Positions 1 to 8,661 of a stretch of DNA of 64,000 nt are shown here, in pieces. How positions within the stretch are numbered: the stretch's first letter is position 1; the number at the start of each line of letters is the position of its first letter. The DNA comes from Nocardioides gilvus. GTDB taxonomy: Bacteria; Actinomycetota; Actinomycetes; Propionibacteriales; Nocardioidaceae. Location: contig NZ_QHKY01000003.1 in NCBI RefSeq assembly GCF_003194605.1, positions 124,001 through 188,000 on the forward strand, read 5' to 3'. Below the pieces are notes generated by a model, which saw nothing but the letters and a program-made list of their open reading frames with translations, was not told where the DNA came from and did no database searches. The position numbers and the translations under genes were made by a program.

Positions 1-716
1 TCTCCCTGGGTGTGGCGTGGGGAGGCGCCCTGCTGCTGCAGTGGCTGGGCGTCACGTTGGTCACCGGGATGACCGCCCAGGTTGCGTACACGGCGGCCCT
101 GGGGCAGAAGATGACCTTGGGGCAGGCCTGGCAGGCGACGCGTGGCGCACGAGGACGGTTGCTCGGTCTCGCCGCCCTCCTGCTGTTCCTGATGGCGGCA
201 GTGACGTTGGTCTACGTGGTGGCCTCGGTGGGAGTCGTCATGACCGGCAACGTGATGGGCATCGTCGCGTGGTTCCTCATCACCCTGCCCCTCGGCGCGG
301 TGCTGTCGACCTGGTTCTGGGTGAAGTACTACCTCTTTGCCGTCCCCGTGCTGATGGTGGAGCGCACCGGTGTCCTCGAAGCGCTCAACCGCGGCTCACG
401 ACTCGTCTCCGGCCACTTCTGGCGGGTCCTGGGCATCTCCTTCCTGACCGTGATGGTCGCCCAGATTGCCTCCGGAGTGGTCTCGATCCCGCTCGTCTTC
501 CTGGGCGAGGTCCCTGCTCTCATGGGCGCCAGCGAAGCGATGGTGCTGGTCGCACTGATCGCCACCCAGGCCATCTCCCAGATCGTCGCGACCGCCCTGG
601 TGACGCCCTTCCTCAGCGCGGTCACGGCTCTGCTGTACATCGACGTGAGGATCCGCAAGGAGGCGTTCGACGTCGATCTGCTCACCCGATCCGGAGCGGG
701 AGCCCCACCTCCGTGA
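1..716 (+). CDS. Polytopic membrane protein, 5' end outside window
   Basis: The reading frame is open to the window edge, so the N-terminus is missing and about 237 residues are visible. At least five hydrophobic helices can be read, and the amphipathic stretch ERTGVLEALNRGSRLVSG (residues about 118-135) resembles the linker found in DUF7847/GDPD-membrane-domain type proteins. The stop codon overlaps the GTG of the DUF4129 gene (GTGA), so it is the upstream member of the DUF4129-DUF4350-MoxR-DUF58 operon. No catalytic motif is visible. The exact function is unknown; a membrane scaffold for the downstream AAA+/vWA proteins is a guess from context only. Confidence 0.75.
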   Translation, partial: SLGVAWGGALLLQWLGVTLVTGMTAQVAYTAALGQKMTLGQAWQATRGARGRLLGLAALLLFLMAAVTLVYVVASVGVVMTGNVMGIVAWFLITLPLGAVLSTWFWVKYYLFAVPVLMVERTGVLEALNRGSRLVSGHFWRVLGISFLTVMVAQIASGVVSIPLVFLGEVPALMGASEAMVLVALIATQAISQIVATALVTPFLSAVTALLYIDVRIRKEAFDVDLLTRSGAGAPPP

Positions 717-1333
717 CCCCAGTCCTCTCCCTGGCGCTGGTCCACGCACGCGACCTGACTCCCGACGAGGCGCGCTCCGAGATGCGACGCGAACTGCTGC
801 GCCCTGAGTACCGGGAGCGCGACCTCACCGAAAGAGCCCTGCAATGGTTCCTGGGCCAACTCGACCAGGTGTTGAACGCGGCGAGCGGGGTGCCGCCCCT
901 CTCCTACCTCGCGGCCCTCGTGGTCGGTTTCGTGCTCGTGCTCGTGCTGGGACTGGCTCTCTCCCGGCTCGGCCACCGGAGCCACGAGCGCAGCGCCTCT
1001 CCCACGCCGTTGCTCGAGGAGGGCGTCAGCGCGGAGCAGTTGCGCATCCGGGCACGCACGGCCTTGGCGGAAGGCCGACACAAGGACGCGGTCGTCGACG
1101 CCTTTCGCGCCCTGGCGACCTCTCAGGTCGAACAACGCCGTGTCGAGAACGTGCCCGGAGCAACCGCCCACGAGCTCGCGGAGGCCCTGGCCGAGGCGTT
1201 CGGCGACCACCGTTCGGAGATCGTCGCGGCAGCCGACCTCTTCGACGCCACGCTCTACGGTGACCAGGACGTACGCCCCGAGCAGGCCGTGGCGCTCCTC
1301 GCCCTGGAGACCGACCTGGCGGGCGCGCGATGA
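713..1333 (+). CDS. DUF4129 domain membrane protein
   Basis: A 206-residue protein starting at the GTG that overlaps the previous stop by 4 bp. It has a cytoplasmic or periplasmic N-terminal segment, one strong transmembrane helix (about residues 62-84, LAALVVGFVLVLVLGLAL) and a C-terminal DUF4129 domain containing the repeat-like helices RTALAEGRHKDAVVDAFRAL and AHELAEALAEAF and the signature ATLYGDQDVRPEQA. DUF4129 proteins are standard partners of MoxR/DUF58 operons in Actinobacteria. The biochemical role is unknown. Its stop overlaps the ATG of the next gene (ATGA), which implies translational coupling. Confidence 0.85.
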   Translation: MTPVLSLALVHARDLTPDEARSEMRRELLRPEYRERDLTERALQWFLGQLDQVLNAASGVPPLSYLAALVVGFVLVLVLGLALSRLGHRSHERSASPTPLLEEGVSAEQLRIRARTALAEGRHKDAVVDAFRALATSQVEQRRVENVPGATAHELAEALAEAFGDHRSEIVAAADLFDATLYGDQDVRPEQAVALLALETDLAGAR

Positions 1334-2445
1334 GCAGCGGCCTCCGGGTGCGCGTACGTCGACACCGCACCGCGCTCATCCTCACGGCATTCGTCCTGGC
1401 CGTCGTGGCCATCTCCGTCGTCGCGGGCCAGCGGCCCGGCAACACCGTGCCCCTCGACCCGGAGAACGCCGGTCCGGACGGCGCGCGAGCGCTGGCCCGG
1501 GTGCTCGAGCGCCACGACGTGGACGTCACGGTGGCGCGAGGCGCAGCAGCCCTGGAGTCGCAATCTGTCACCGAGGGGACCACGGTGGTGGTGACCTCGA
1601 CCGAACAGCTGGGCGAGAGCACCCTGTCCCGTCTCAGGGACCACGCAAGCGCCGGTGACGTGGTCCTGGTGGACCCGCCCGGCTGGCTCACCACCTCCCT
1701 GACCACCCCGCCCACCCGCGTCCGTATCCCCCAGCACGTGTCCGGGGCGTGCGCCGACCCAGAGTTCTCGGACCTGGCGATCCGCACCGAAGAGGCCCTG
1801 GCCTTCGACGGCCCCGGCTGCTTCGGCCACACCGAGGGCTCCTTGCTGGTCTCACCCGCTGCAGGACTGACGCTCTGGGGAGCCGGACAAGCGCTCTCCA
1901 ACGAACAGGTCGTGCGAGCCGACAACGCAGCAGTCGCCCTCCGGCTGGTCGGGGGCGGCAGCGCGCTCGTCTGGTACGTGCCGGACGCTCGCGACCTGAC
2001 CGCAGGAGACGCACTGCCCCTGAGCGAGACCCTTCCTGACTGGATCCTGCCCGGTCTCTGGGTGCTGGCGTTGAGCGGCCTCGCGCTGGTCGGGTGGCGC
2101 ATCCGGCGACTGGGGGCGCTCGCTGTGGAACCGATCCCCGTCGTGGTCAAGGCGGTGGAGACCACCCTCGCCCGCGGCCGCCTGTACCAACGCGCCGGCG
2201 ACCGCGGCCACGCGGCCGTTGCGCTCCGCACGGCCAGCCTCCACCGTCTGGCCCGCCGTCTCCGCACCGGCAGTCACGACCCGGAGGACGTCGTGGCGGC
2301 CGTGGTGGCACTGACCGGTCGCGAGTCGGGCGACGTCGGGCGCCTCCTGTCGCCCCACTCTGCTGCGCCACCGCGCACCGATCGTGAACTGATCCACCTG
2401 GCCGGACAACTGGCCACACTCGAGGAAGAGGTACGTCACGCATGA
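1330..2445 (+). CDS. DUF4350 domain membrane protein
   Basis: 371 residues with an N-terminal transmembrane helix (about 14-33), an extracytoplasmic DUF4350 domain beginning NTVPLDPENAGPDGARALARVLE, and a second helix near residue 240 (LPGLWVLALSGLALVGW) followed by a cytoplasmic helical tail. The domain resembles the glutamine-amidotransferase-like fold seen in DUF4350 proteins, but no catalytic triad is apparent. It sits between DUF4129 and MoxR with 4-bp ATGA overlaps on both sides, so the five genes are almost certainly one transcript. Function unknown; probably part of a membrane complex remodelled by MoxR. Confidence 0.85.
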   Translation: MSSGLRVRVRRHRTALILTAFVLAVVAISVVAGQRPGNTVPLDPENAGPDGARALARVLERHDVDVTVARGAAALESQSVTEGTTVVVTSTEQLGESTLSRLRDHASAGDVVLVDPPGWLTTSLTTPPTRVRIPQHVSGACADPEFSDLAIRTEEALAFDGPGCFGHTEGSLLVSPAAGLTLWGAGQALSNEQVVRADNAAVALRLVGGGSALVWYVPDARDLTAGDALPLSETLPDWILPGLWVLALSGLALVGWRIRRLGALAVEPIPVVVKAVETTLARGRLYQRAGDRGHAAVALRTASLHRLARRLRTGSHDPEDVVAAVVALTGRESGDVGRLLSPHSAAPPRTDRELIHLAGQLATLEEEVRHA

Positions 2446-3416
2446 GTGACAACGTCCAGCAGTCCCGTGAACGACTCAACCAGGTGCGCGCCGAGGTGGC
2501 CAAGGTGGTGGTCGGGCAGGACGCCGCCGTCTCAGGGCTGCTCGTGGCCCTGCTCACCGGCGGCCACGTGTTGATGGAGGGAGTGCCGGGAGTGGCCAAG
2601 ACCCTCCTGGTCCGCACTCTTGCTGCGTCCTTGGCTGTCGAGACCCGGCGGGTCCAGTTCACCCCCGACCTGATGCCCGGCGACATCACCGGGTCCATGG
2701 TCGTCACCTCGTCGGCCGACGGCGGGAGCAACGAGCTCTCCTTCCGTGAGGGGCCGGTCTTCACCAACCTGCTGCTCGCCGACGAGATCAACCGCACCCC
2801 TCCCAAGACCCAGTCGGCCCTGCTGGAGGCGATGGAGGAGGGTCAGGTCTCCGTCGACGGGGTCTCGCGCGCCCTGCCGCGGCCGTTCCTGGTGGCCGCG
2901 ACCCAGAACCCGGTCGAGTACGAGGGCACCTACCCGTTGCCCGAGGCCCAGTTGGACCGCTTCCTGCTCAAGGTGGTGCTGCCAGTCCCCGAGCGGGAGG
3001 CAGAGCTGGAGATCCTGGCCCGTCATGCTGCCGGGTTCGACCCACGCGACATCGCCGCTGCCGGTGTGAGCCCCGTGGCCGGCCCCGAGGACGTCATCGC
3101 GGCGCAGGTGGCCTGCACCCAGGTGACGGTCTCGGCCGAGGTCGCCGCCTACATCGTCGACATCGCTCGGGCCACCCGGGTCTCCCCCTCCCTCTCCCTG
3201 GGCGTCTCACCGCGCGGCTCCACGGCCCTGATGCGCGCGGCACGGGCCTGGGCATGGCTCAACGGGCGTGACTTCGTGACCCCGGACGACGTCAAGGCGC
3301 TCGCCCACTCGGTCCTGGTCCACCGTCTGGCGCTGCGCCCCGAGGCCGAGCTCGAGGGTGTCGACACCGGCGCGGTGCTGAGCAGCGCACTCGGGTCGGT
3401 GCCGGTCCCCCGATGA
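2442..3416 (+). CDS. MoxR-family AAA+ ATPase
   Basis: 324 residues, the normal length for MoxR. The Walker A motif GVPGVAKT (residues 47-54), Walker B LLLADEINRT, the sensor region VAATQNPVEYEGTYPLPEAQLDRF and the C-terminal AAA lid are all intact. MoxR ATPases act as chaperone-like remodellers and usually pair with a DUF58/vWA protein, which is encoded immediately downstream with a 4-bp overlap. The in-frame ATG overlaps the upstream stop (ATGA). Assignment to the family is secure; the client complex is not known. Confidence 0.95.
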   Translation: MSDNVQQSRERLNQVRAEVAKVVVGQDAAVSGLLVALLTGGHVLMEGVPGVAKTLLVRTLAASLAVETRRVQFTPDLMPGDITGSMVVTSSADGGSNELSFREGPVFTNLLLADEINRTPPKTQSALLEAMEEGQVSVDGVSRALPRPFLVAATQNPVEYEGTYPLPEAQLDRFLLKVVLPVPEREAELEILARHAAGFDPRDIAAAGVSPVAGPEDVIAAQVACTQVTVSAEVAAYIVDIARATRVSPSLSLGVSPRGSTALMRAARAWAWLNGRDFVTPDDVKALAHSVLVHRLALRPEAELEGVDTGAVLSSALGSVPVPR

Positions 3417-4702
3417 CGATCACCGGTCGCGTCCCGCTCCTGGTGCTGCTCGGCCTGGTCCCTGTCGTGCTGCGCCCCCAGGCCAGCACCGTGTGGATGT
3501 GGGCGGGGCTGGTCACCCTGGCGGTGCTCCTCGACTGGTGGAGCGCCCCTTCGCCCACCGCGCTGGCCGTCACCCGCACCCCCACCTCCCCCGTACGCCT
3601 CGGCGAGCCCACCTCGACCACCCTGCTGGTCCGCAACACCTCACGCCGTCGGGTCGATGGCCTGGCCCGCGACGCCTGGCAGCCGACCGCGGGGGCCACG
3701 GAGAACCGCCACCGCCTGAGGCTGCGCGGCGATGACCGGGTGCTCCTGACCACACCCCTGCTGCCGAGCCGTCGAGGAGACCTGCACACCCTCGGTCTCA
3801 CGGTGCGCCTACGAGGTCCCCTCGGGCTGGCCTGTCGCCAGCAGAGCCTCGAAGTGCCCGGGACCCTGCGTTCACTGCCGGCCTTCGACTCCCGCAAGCA
3901 CCTGCCGGCTCGACTGGCCAGGTTGCGCGAACTCGACGGCCGTTCGGCGGTCCGGGTGCGGGGTCAGGGCACCGAGTTCGACTCGCTGCGTGACTACGTC
4001 CGCGGGGACGACGTGCGTTCGATCGACTGGCGCGCCTCGGCCCGCTCCCGCAACGTCGTCGTCCGGACCTGGCAGCCCGAGCGGGACCGCCGAGTCGTGC
4101 TCGTCGTCGACACCTCGCGTACGTCCGCAGGGCGGGTCGGGGACGTGCCCCGTCTCGACTCGGCCATGGACGCCGCCCAACTGCTCGCCGCCCTCTCGGC
4201 GCGGGCCGGCGACCGGGTCGACCTGGTGGCCGGCGACCGCCGCGTACGCGTTCGGCTGCGCACCACGGGCAGCCGCACGCCCACCGAGGTCGCGGAGGCG
4301 TTGGCCGACCTGGATCCCGAGATCGTGGAGGCCGACTGGCGTGGGCTCGCGGCCGCCGTCACCCAACTGGGACGCAGACGAGCGCTCGTGGTGCTGCTGA
4401 CCCCGTTGGAGCCCTCGGCGGTCGAGGAAGGCCTGTTGCCGGTGCTGCCGGTGCTGACCCGACACCACCGGGTGGTGGTGGCTTCGGTGAAGGACCCGAC
4501 CCTGGGCGAGCTCGCCGCAACCCGCGGGACGGCAGAGGAGGTCTACACCGCCGCTGCCGCTGAACAGGTCTCGGCGCGGCGCGAGCGGACAGCCCAGTTG
4601 TTGCGTCGTCTCGGGGTCGACGTGCTGGACGAGGACTCCGAGCGACTTCCCGCCGTGCTGGCCGACCACTACCTGGTGCTCAAGGCCACCGGCCGACTCT
4701 GA
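3413..4702 (+). CDS. DUF58 / vWA-like protein
   Basis: 429 residues. Two N-terminal hydrophobic segments (about residues 8-45) precede a beta-rich region and the conserved DUF58 block DSLRDYVRGDDVRSIDWRASAR near residues 190-210. A vWA-like fold follows, with VVLVVDTSRTSAG near residue 230 in the position of the MIDAS loop. DUF58 proteins are the usual substrate or partner of MoxR ATPases. This gene closes the operon: the next gene is on the other strand and the two stop codons are 6 bp apart. Pathway not established. Confidence 0.9.
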   Translation: MTITGRVPLLVLLGLVPVVLRPQASTVWMWAGLVTLAVLLDWWSAPSPTALAVTRTPTSPVRLGEPTSTTLLVRNTSRRRVDGLARDAWQPTAGATENRHRLRLRGDDRVLLTTPLLPSRRGDLHTLGLTVRLRGPLGLACRQQSLEVPGTLRSLPAFDSRKHLPARLARLRELDGRSAVRVRGQGTEFDSLRDYVRGDDVRSIDWRASARSRNVVVRTWQPERDRRVVLVVDTSRTSAGRVGDVPRLDSAMDAAQLLAALSARAGDRVDLVAGDRRVRVRLRTTGSRTPTEVAEALADLDPEIVEADWRGLAAAVTQLGRRRALVVLLTPLEPSAVEEGLLPVLPVLTRHHRVVVASVKDPTLGELAATRGTAEEVYTAAAAEQVSARRERTAQLLRRLGVDVLDEDSERLPAVLADHYLVLKATGRL

Positions 4703-4708
4703 ACTGAC

Positions 4709-5704
4709 TCAGGCCTGGGTGGCGACGCGGTCCTCCAGGAACCGCGCGTCGATATCACCGGTGGCGCCGGCCGCGCAGGCGCGTCGACCGACCACGAAGA
4801 CATACACCAGGAAGAGCAGCTCGACGACCACGCCGATGCCGACCCGTGCCCACGTCGGCAGGGCGGACGGGGTGACGAAACCCTCGACCAGACCGCTCAC
4901 GAAGAGCACGGCGACCAGGCCGAGCGCCACCGTGCCGGCCGTACGCCCCTCCCGCGCGAGCGCCTGGGTGCGACTCCGTGGGCCGGGGTCGATCCATGAC
5001 CAGAAGAGTCGCAGTCCCACCCCCGCGGCCACGAAGACGGCCGTCAGCTCGAGCAGGCCGTGCGGCAGCAGCAGACCCCAGAAGTGCGCCCCGTGGTCGT
5101 TGCGGATCATGATCGAGCCGATGACCGCCAGGTTGGCCATGTTCTGGAAGAGCAACCAGAAGATGGGGACCCCCAGGATGCCCAGGGCCAGACAGAGCGC
5201 GGTCACCCACGCGTTGTTCACCCACACCTGCGCCGCGAAGTGCGAGGCGGCGTACTCGGAGTAGTAGTTCTCGAAGTCGTGGGAGACCAGTTGGTCGATC
5301 TCCTCACGCGTCAGCAGCTGTTGCTCCACAGCCGGGTTGTCGAGGAGCCAGAGGATCATCACCGCCGTGACCACGACGTTGGCGGCCAGGGTCGCCAGCC
5401 ACCACCACCGGAGTCGGTAGAGCGCGGCGGGGAAGCGCTCGGTGAAGAAGACGGCGACACCGTGCCAGGTGCTCGTGCGGGTGCCGAGTCCGCGGGTCCG
5501 GGCGCGAGCCAGCAGCGAGGAGAGGTAGGTGATCACTCCGGCGTCCGGGGCTGACGCACGCACCACCGACAGGTGCGTGGCGACCTCTTGGTACAGGTCC
5601 ATCAACTCGTCGCTGGCGGCCCCGTCGAGGCGACGGCGACGCGTCAGCGCCTCGAGTCGCTGCCATTCGGCGTGGTGCGCGAGCACGTAGGCGTCCAGAT
5701 CCAC
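4709..5704 (-). CDS. SpoIIM-like (stage II sporulation protein M) membrane protein
   Basis: 331 residues with a hydrophilic helical N-terminus (residues 1-90) followed by six or so transmembrane helices. The SpoIIM-family signature is visible around NNAWVTALCLALGILGVPIFWLL and the following GAHFWGLLLPHGLLELTAVFVAAG. In non-sporulating Actinobacteria this family sits next to RDD and MoxR/DUF58 genes, as here, and its job is not sporulation; a role in membrane or envelope biogenesis is inferred from context. The start is a GTG, supported by the hexamer TAGGGT six bases upstream, which suggests a leaderless transcript. Confidence 0.9.
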   Translation of the reverse strand: MDLDAYVLAHHAEWQRLEALTRRRRLDGAASDELMDLYQEVATHLSVVRASAPDAGVITYLSSLLARARTRGLGTRTSTWHGVAVFFTERFPAALYRLRWWWLATLAANVVVTAVMILWLLDNPAVEQQLLTREEIDQLVSHDFENYYSEYAASHFAAQVWVNNAWVTALCLALGILGVPIFWLLFQNMANLAVIGSIMIRNDHGAHFWGLLLPHGLLELTAVFVAAGVGLRLFWSWIDPGPRSRTQALAREGRTAGTVALGLVAVLFVSGLVEGFVTPSALPTWARVGIGVVVELLFLVYVFVVGRRACAAGATGDIDARFLEDRVATQA

Positions 5705-5710
5705 GGACCC

Positions 5711-5716
5711 ACCCTA
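5711..5716 (-). promoter_or_regulatory. Putative -10 element, leaderless spoIIM-like gene
   Basis: TAGGGT on the minus strand, followed by six bases and then the GTG start. It lies inside a tight divergent region, where the short inverted repeat AGGGG-AA-CCCCT (5716-5727) lies immediately upstream of it, sharing one base. No convincing -35 is seen. The assignment rests on the TANNNT pattern and spacing only. Confidence 0.45.
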
Positions 5717-5742
5717 GGGGAACCCCTATGCTGATTCCCGCC

Positions 5743-6567
5743 ATGCAGCCGACCTCGGACCACGCCTCCCTCACTGCCGACGACACCGTCACCGGTGAGG
5801 CCGTCGCCTTCGACCTGCCGGCCGCCGGGATCGGGCCTCGGATGGTGGCTGGGCTCCTGGACGTGGTGCTCACGGTCGCGGTGCTGATCGGCACCCTCTT
5901 CCTCGCCGTCCTCGCGGCGTCGCAGACCGACGCCGCGCTGCTCCACGTCGCCACCATCGGCTCCGTGGTGGTCGCCCTGCTCGTCGTCCCGACCACGGTC
6001 GAGACCCTCAGCCGCGGCCGCTCGCCCGGCAAGTGGGCCATGGGTCTGCGCGTGGTCCGCGACGACGCGGGACCGATCACCGCCCAGCACGCCTTCGTCC
6101 GCGCGCTGGTCGCGGTCGTGGAGACCTACGCCCTCACCGGCGCCGGCGCCTTCTTCTCCATCCTGCTGAGTCCACGCGGCAAGAGGCTCGGCGACCACGC
6201 GGCCGGCACCTACGTCGTGCTCGAACGCGTCCGTCTGGTCCTGCCCCCACCCACGGCCATGCCGCAGCACCTGGGTCCCTGGGCGCGCGGCGCCGACATC
6301 AGCGCCCTGCCCACGCCCCTTGCCCTCGGCGTACGTCAGTTCCTGGGCCGCGCGCAGGAGCTCACTCCGGCATCGCGCGAGGAGTTGGCGCACCGGCTCG
6401 CCGCCCAGGTGGTCACCCACGTGGCCCCGCCCCCGCCGCCCGGCACGCACCCCGAGCTGTTCCTGGCTGCCGTACTGGCCGCCCGGCGCGAACGCGACGG
6501 CGCACGGTTCGAGCGCGAACGCTCCCTGCGTCAGCGACTCACTTCCGCACGTACGCCAGGTCGGTGA
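5743..6567 (+). CDS. RDD family membrane protein
   Basis: About 274 residues. The RDD-type domain covers the first half: GIGPRMVAGLLDVVLTVAVL with the conserved R and D, then the second helix pair and SRGRSPGKWAMGLRVVRDD. A long hydrophilic tail with a proline-rich stretch follows. RDD proteins are integral membrane proteins of unclear transport or scaffold function. An ATG 15 bases upstream (5728) is in frame and is an alternative start; 5743 is preferred because TATGCT just upstream could be its -10. The 3' end overlaps the convergent trmB gene by 29 bp. Confidence 0.85.
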   Translation: MQPTSDHASLTADDTVTGEAVAFDLPAAGIGPRMVAGLLDVVLTVAVLIGTLFLAVLAASQTDAALLHVATIGSVVVALLVVPTTVETLSRGRSPGKWAMGLRVVRDDAGPITAQHAFVRALVAVVETYALTGAGAFFSILLSPRGKRLGDHAAGTYVVLERVRLVLPPPTAMPQHLGPWARGADISALPTPLALGVRQFLGRAQELTPASREELAHRLAAQVVTHVAPPPPPGTHPELFLAAVLAARRERDGARFERERSLRQRLTSARTPGR

Positions 6568-7261
6568 TCGTGCGGTCCTTCGCCAGGCCCTTGCGCTCGA
6601 ACTTCGTCACCGGACGCTCGGTCCAGCGCTCGACCTGCCCGCCCTCGAAGGCCGGCTCAGCATCCAGGACCTCCGCCATCTGCTCGGCGTAGGGCAGCCA
6701 GTCGGTGGCCAACCGCCACCGACCTCCCGGCGCCAGACGCTGGGCGACCAGCCGAGCGAAGTCGGCGTCGATCAGGCGACGTTTGTGGTGCTTCTTCTTG
6801 TGCCACGGATCGGGGAAGAAGGTCCAGAGCTCGGAGATGCTGTCGGGGGTGAGCACGTGCTCGATGAGCCACGCCGCATCGACCGAGCAGAAACGTACGT
6901 TGGTGGCGCCAGCCTCCGCCACCCGGGTGAGCCCGTCGGCCACGCCGGGGAGCCAGACCTCCAGGGCCAGGATGTTGACCTCGGGGTGGGCAGCGGCCAG
7001 CGCCGCCGTCGCCTCGCCGACCCCGGGACCGATCTCGACGACCAGCGGCGCCGAGCGTCCGAACCAGGCGTCCAGGTCGAAGTCCGGGTCGTCGACCGCC
7101 TCGTCCGGGATCACCCACGCCTCGTGGTGCGCGTCCCAGCCCACCGCCTGCTTCGGCGTGAACCTCGAACCGCGACGGGTGTAGCTGAGCACCTCGCGCG
7201 CGGTCCGGCCGTCCTCGAGGAGCGTGTGGTGGGGACGAGGCGGGCGCACGGAGTCAGACAC
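6539..7261 (-). CDS. trmB: tRNA (guanine-N7)-methyltransferase TrmB
   Basis: 240 residues from the GTG at 7261. It methylates guanine-46 in the variable loop of tRNA to m7G using S-adenosylmethionine. The Rossmann SAM motif PLVVEIGPGVGEATAALA, the acidic strand end VNILALEVW, and the family block LWTFFPDPWHKKKHHKRRLI are all present, the last being diagnostic of TrmB. An in-frame TTG lies nine bases further upstream, but it overlaps a candidate -10 (TACGCT, 7270-7275), so GTG is preferred. The gene follows ilvA on the same strand and runs tail-to-tail into the RDD gene. Confidence 0.95.
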   Translation of the reverse strand: MSDSVRPPRPHHTLLEDGRTAREVLSYTRRGSRFTPKQAVGWDAHHEAWVIPDEAVDDPDFDLDAWFGRSAPLVVEIGPGVGEATAALAAAHPEVNILALEVWLPGVADGLTRVAEAGATNVRFCSVDAAWLIEHVLTPDSISELWTFFPDPWHKKKHHKRRLIDADFARLVAQRLAPGGRWRLATDWLPYAEQMAEVLDAEPAFEGGQVERWTERPVTKFERKGLAKDRTITDLAYVRK

Positions 7262-7282
7262 GGTGGACAAGCGTACGCACCG

Positions 7283-8548
7283 TCAGAGGAAGAAGTCGAA
7301 GAGCGGTGACCCCGGGGGAACCTGCTCGATGGTCATCGGGCTCTCCTCCATCCGCGAGAGCAGACCAGCGAGTCGGTCGGCCCGGTCCAGCTCGAGGCCG
7401 ACCAGCGCGGGGCCGGTCTCGCGGTTGTTCTTCTTGACGTACTCGAACAGCACGATGTCCTCACCCTCGCTGAGCACCTTCTCGAGGAAGTAGCGCAACG
7501 CGCCGGGCTCCTGCGGGAAGGTCACCATGAAGTAGTGACGCAGCCCCTCGTGGATCAGGGACCGCTCGAGGATCTCGGAGTAGCGGCTGACGTCGTTGTT
7601 GCCGCCCGAGACGATGCAGACCACGGCCTCGTCGGCTGGCACCTGGCCCGCCAGCTGCAGGGCGTACGCGCTGGCCAACGCTCCGGCTGGCTCCGCGATG
7701 ATGCCGTCGACCTGGTAGAGCTCGAGCATCTCCGTGCAGACCGCACCCTCGACGACCGTGACGACCTCGTCGACCAGGTCGCGGATCACCTCGAACGGTC
7801 GCTGGCCGGCGACACCCACCGCAGCCCCGTCGACGAAGGTGTCGACGTGCTCCAGGGCAACCGGGCGACCGGCCTCCAGCGCCGCCGTCATGCAGGCTGC
7901 GCCAGCTGCCTCCACACCGATGATCCGTACGTGCGGGTGACGCTCGCGCAACCACACCGCCATGCCGGCGACCAGGCCACCACCGCCGACGGGGACCACG
8001 ACGGTGTGCACCTTCGCGCCCTGCTCGGTTGCCTGGGCCATCACCTCCACCGCGACCGTGCCCTGTCCGAGGATGGTCTCCACGTCGTTGAACGCATGGA
8101 TGAAGACCGCACCGCTCCTCTCGGCGAACTCCTTGGCGGCCGCACCTGCCTCGTCGTAGGAGGAACCGACCACCATCAGCTCCACGAACTCACCGCCCAG
8201 CGCGAGGATCCGCTGACGCTTCTGGCGCGGGGTGTTGCCCGGCACGTAGACGCGGCCCATGATGCCGAGACGGGCGCACGCGTACGCGACCCCTTGGGCG
8301 TGGTTGCCGGCCGAGGCACAGACGACCCCGCGGGCCCGCTCCGCCTCGTCCAGGCCCTGGATGGCGTGGAAGGCTCCGCGCACCTTGTAGGACCGTGCCA
8401 CCTGACGGTTCTCACGCTTGAGGAGCACCCGGGCACCCACGGTCTGGCTCAACCGTGGGCTGTACTCCAGCGGAGTGGTCACCACGATGCCACTCAGCAC
8501 TTCTGCTGCGGAGTCGACACCGGATGCGGTCAGCTGTTCAGAAGTCAC
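7283..8548 (-). CDS. ilvA: Threonine ammonia-lyase (threonine dehydratase)
   Basis: 421 residues. PLP-dependent deamination of threonine to 2-oxobutanoate, the first committed step toward isoleucine. The PLP lysine is K55 in SYKVRGAFHA; the phosphate-binding glycine loop VVPVGGGGLVAGM and the SGGNNDVSRY motif are intact. The C-terminal about 85 residues (HYFMVTFPQEPGALRYFLEKV onward) form one short ACT-like regulatory domain, as in the C. glutamicum-type enzyme, so isoleucine feedback is plausible. The GTG start is preceded by TACTCT six bases upstream, consistent with a leaderless mRNA. Confidence 0.95.
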   Translation of the reverse strand: MTSEQLTASGVDSAAEVLSGIVVTTPLEYSPRLSQTVGARVLLKRENRQVARSYKVRGAFHAIQGLDEAERARGVVCASAGNHAQGVAYACARLGIMGRVYVPGNTPRQKRQRILALGGEFVELMVVGSSYDEAGAAAKEFAERSGAVFIHAFNDVETILGQGTVAVEVMAQATEQGAKVHTVVVPVGGGGLVAGMAVWLRERHPHVRIIGVEAAGAACMTAALEAGRPVALEHVDTFVDGAAVGVAGQRPFEVIRDLVDEVVTVVEGAVCTEMLELYQVDGIIAEPAGALASAYALQLAGQVPADEAVVCIVSGGNNDVSRYSEILERSLIHEGLRHYFMVTFPQEPGALRYFLEKVLSEGEDIVLFEYVKKNNRETGPALVGLELDRADRLAGLLSRMEESPMTIEQVPPGSPLFDFFL

Positions 8549-8554
8549 CGACCA

Positions 8555-8560
8555 AGAGTA
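8555..8560 (-). promoter_or_regulatory. Putative -10 element of ilvA
   Basis: TACTCT on the minus strand, six bases before the GTG of ilvA, so transcription would begin at or next to the start codon. A weak -35-like TTGGCT lies 19 bp further upstream. No Shine-Dalgarno sequence is present in front of this GTG, which supports leaderless expression. Confidence 0.45.
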
Positions 8561-8611
8561 GGTCGTCGCGTCCGCATACAGCCAACGGGTTTCACCCTGG
8601 CCAGAAATGCA

Positions 8612-8645
8612 ACACGACCCCGGACCAGAAGGTCCGGGGTCGTGT
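8612..8645 (-). terminator. Hairpin terminator after tuf
   Basis: A perfect 15-bp GC-rich stem (8612-8626 pairing with 8631-8645) closes a 4-base AGAA loop. It begins 17 bases beyond the tuf stop codon. There is no strong U-tract, as is usual in Actinobacteria. It also separates tuf from ilvA on the same strand, so it ends the rpsL-rpsG-fusA-tuf transcript. Confidence 0.85.
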
Positions 8646-8661
8646 CGTGCGAATCAGAAGG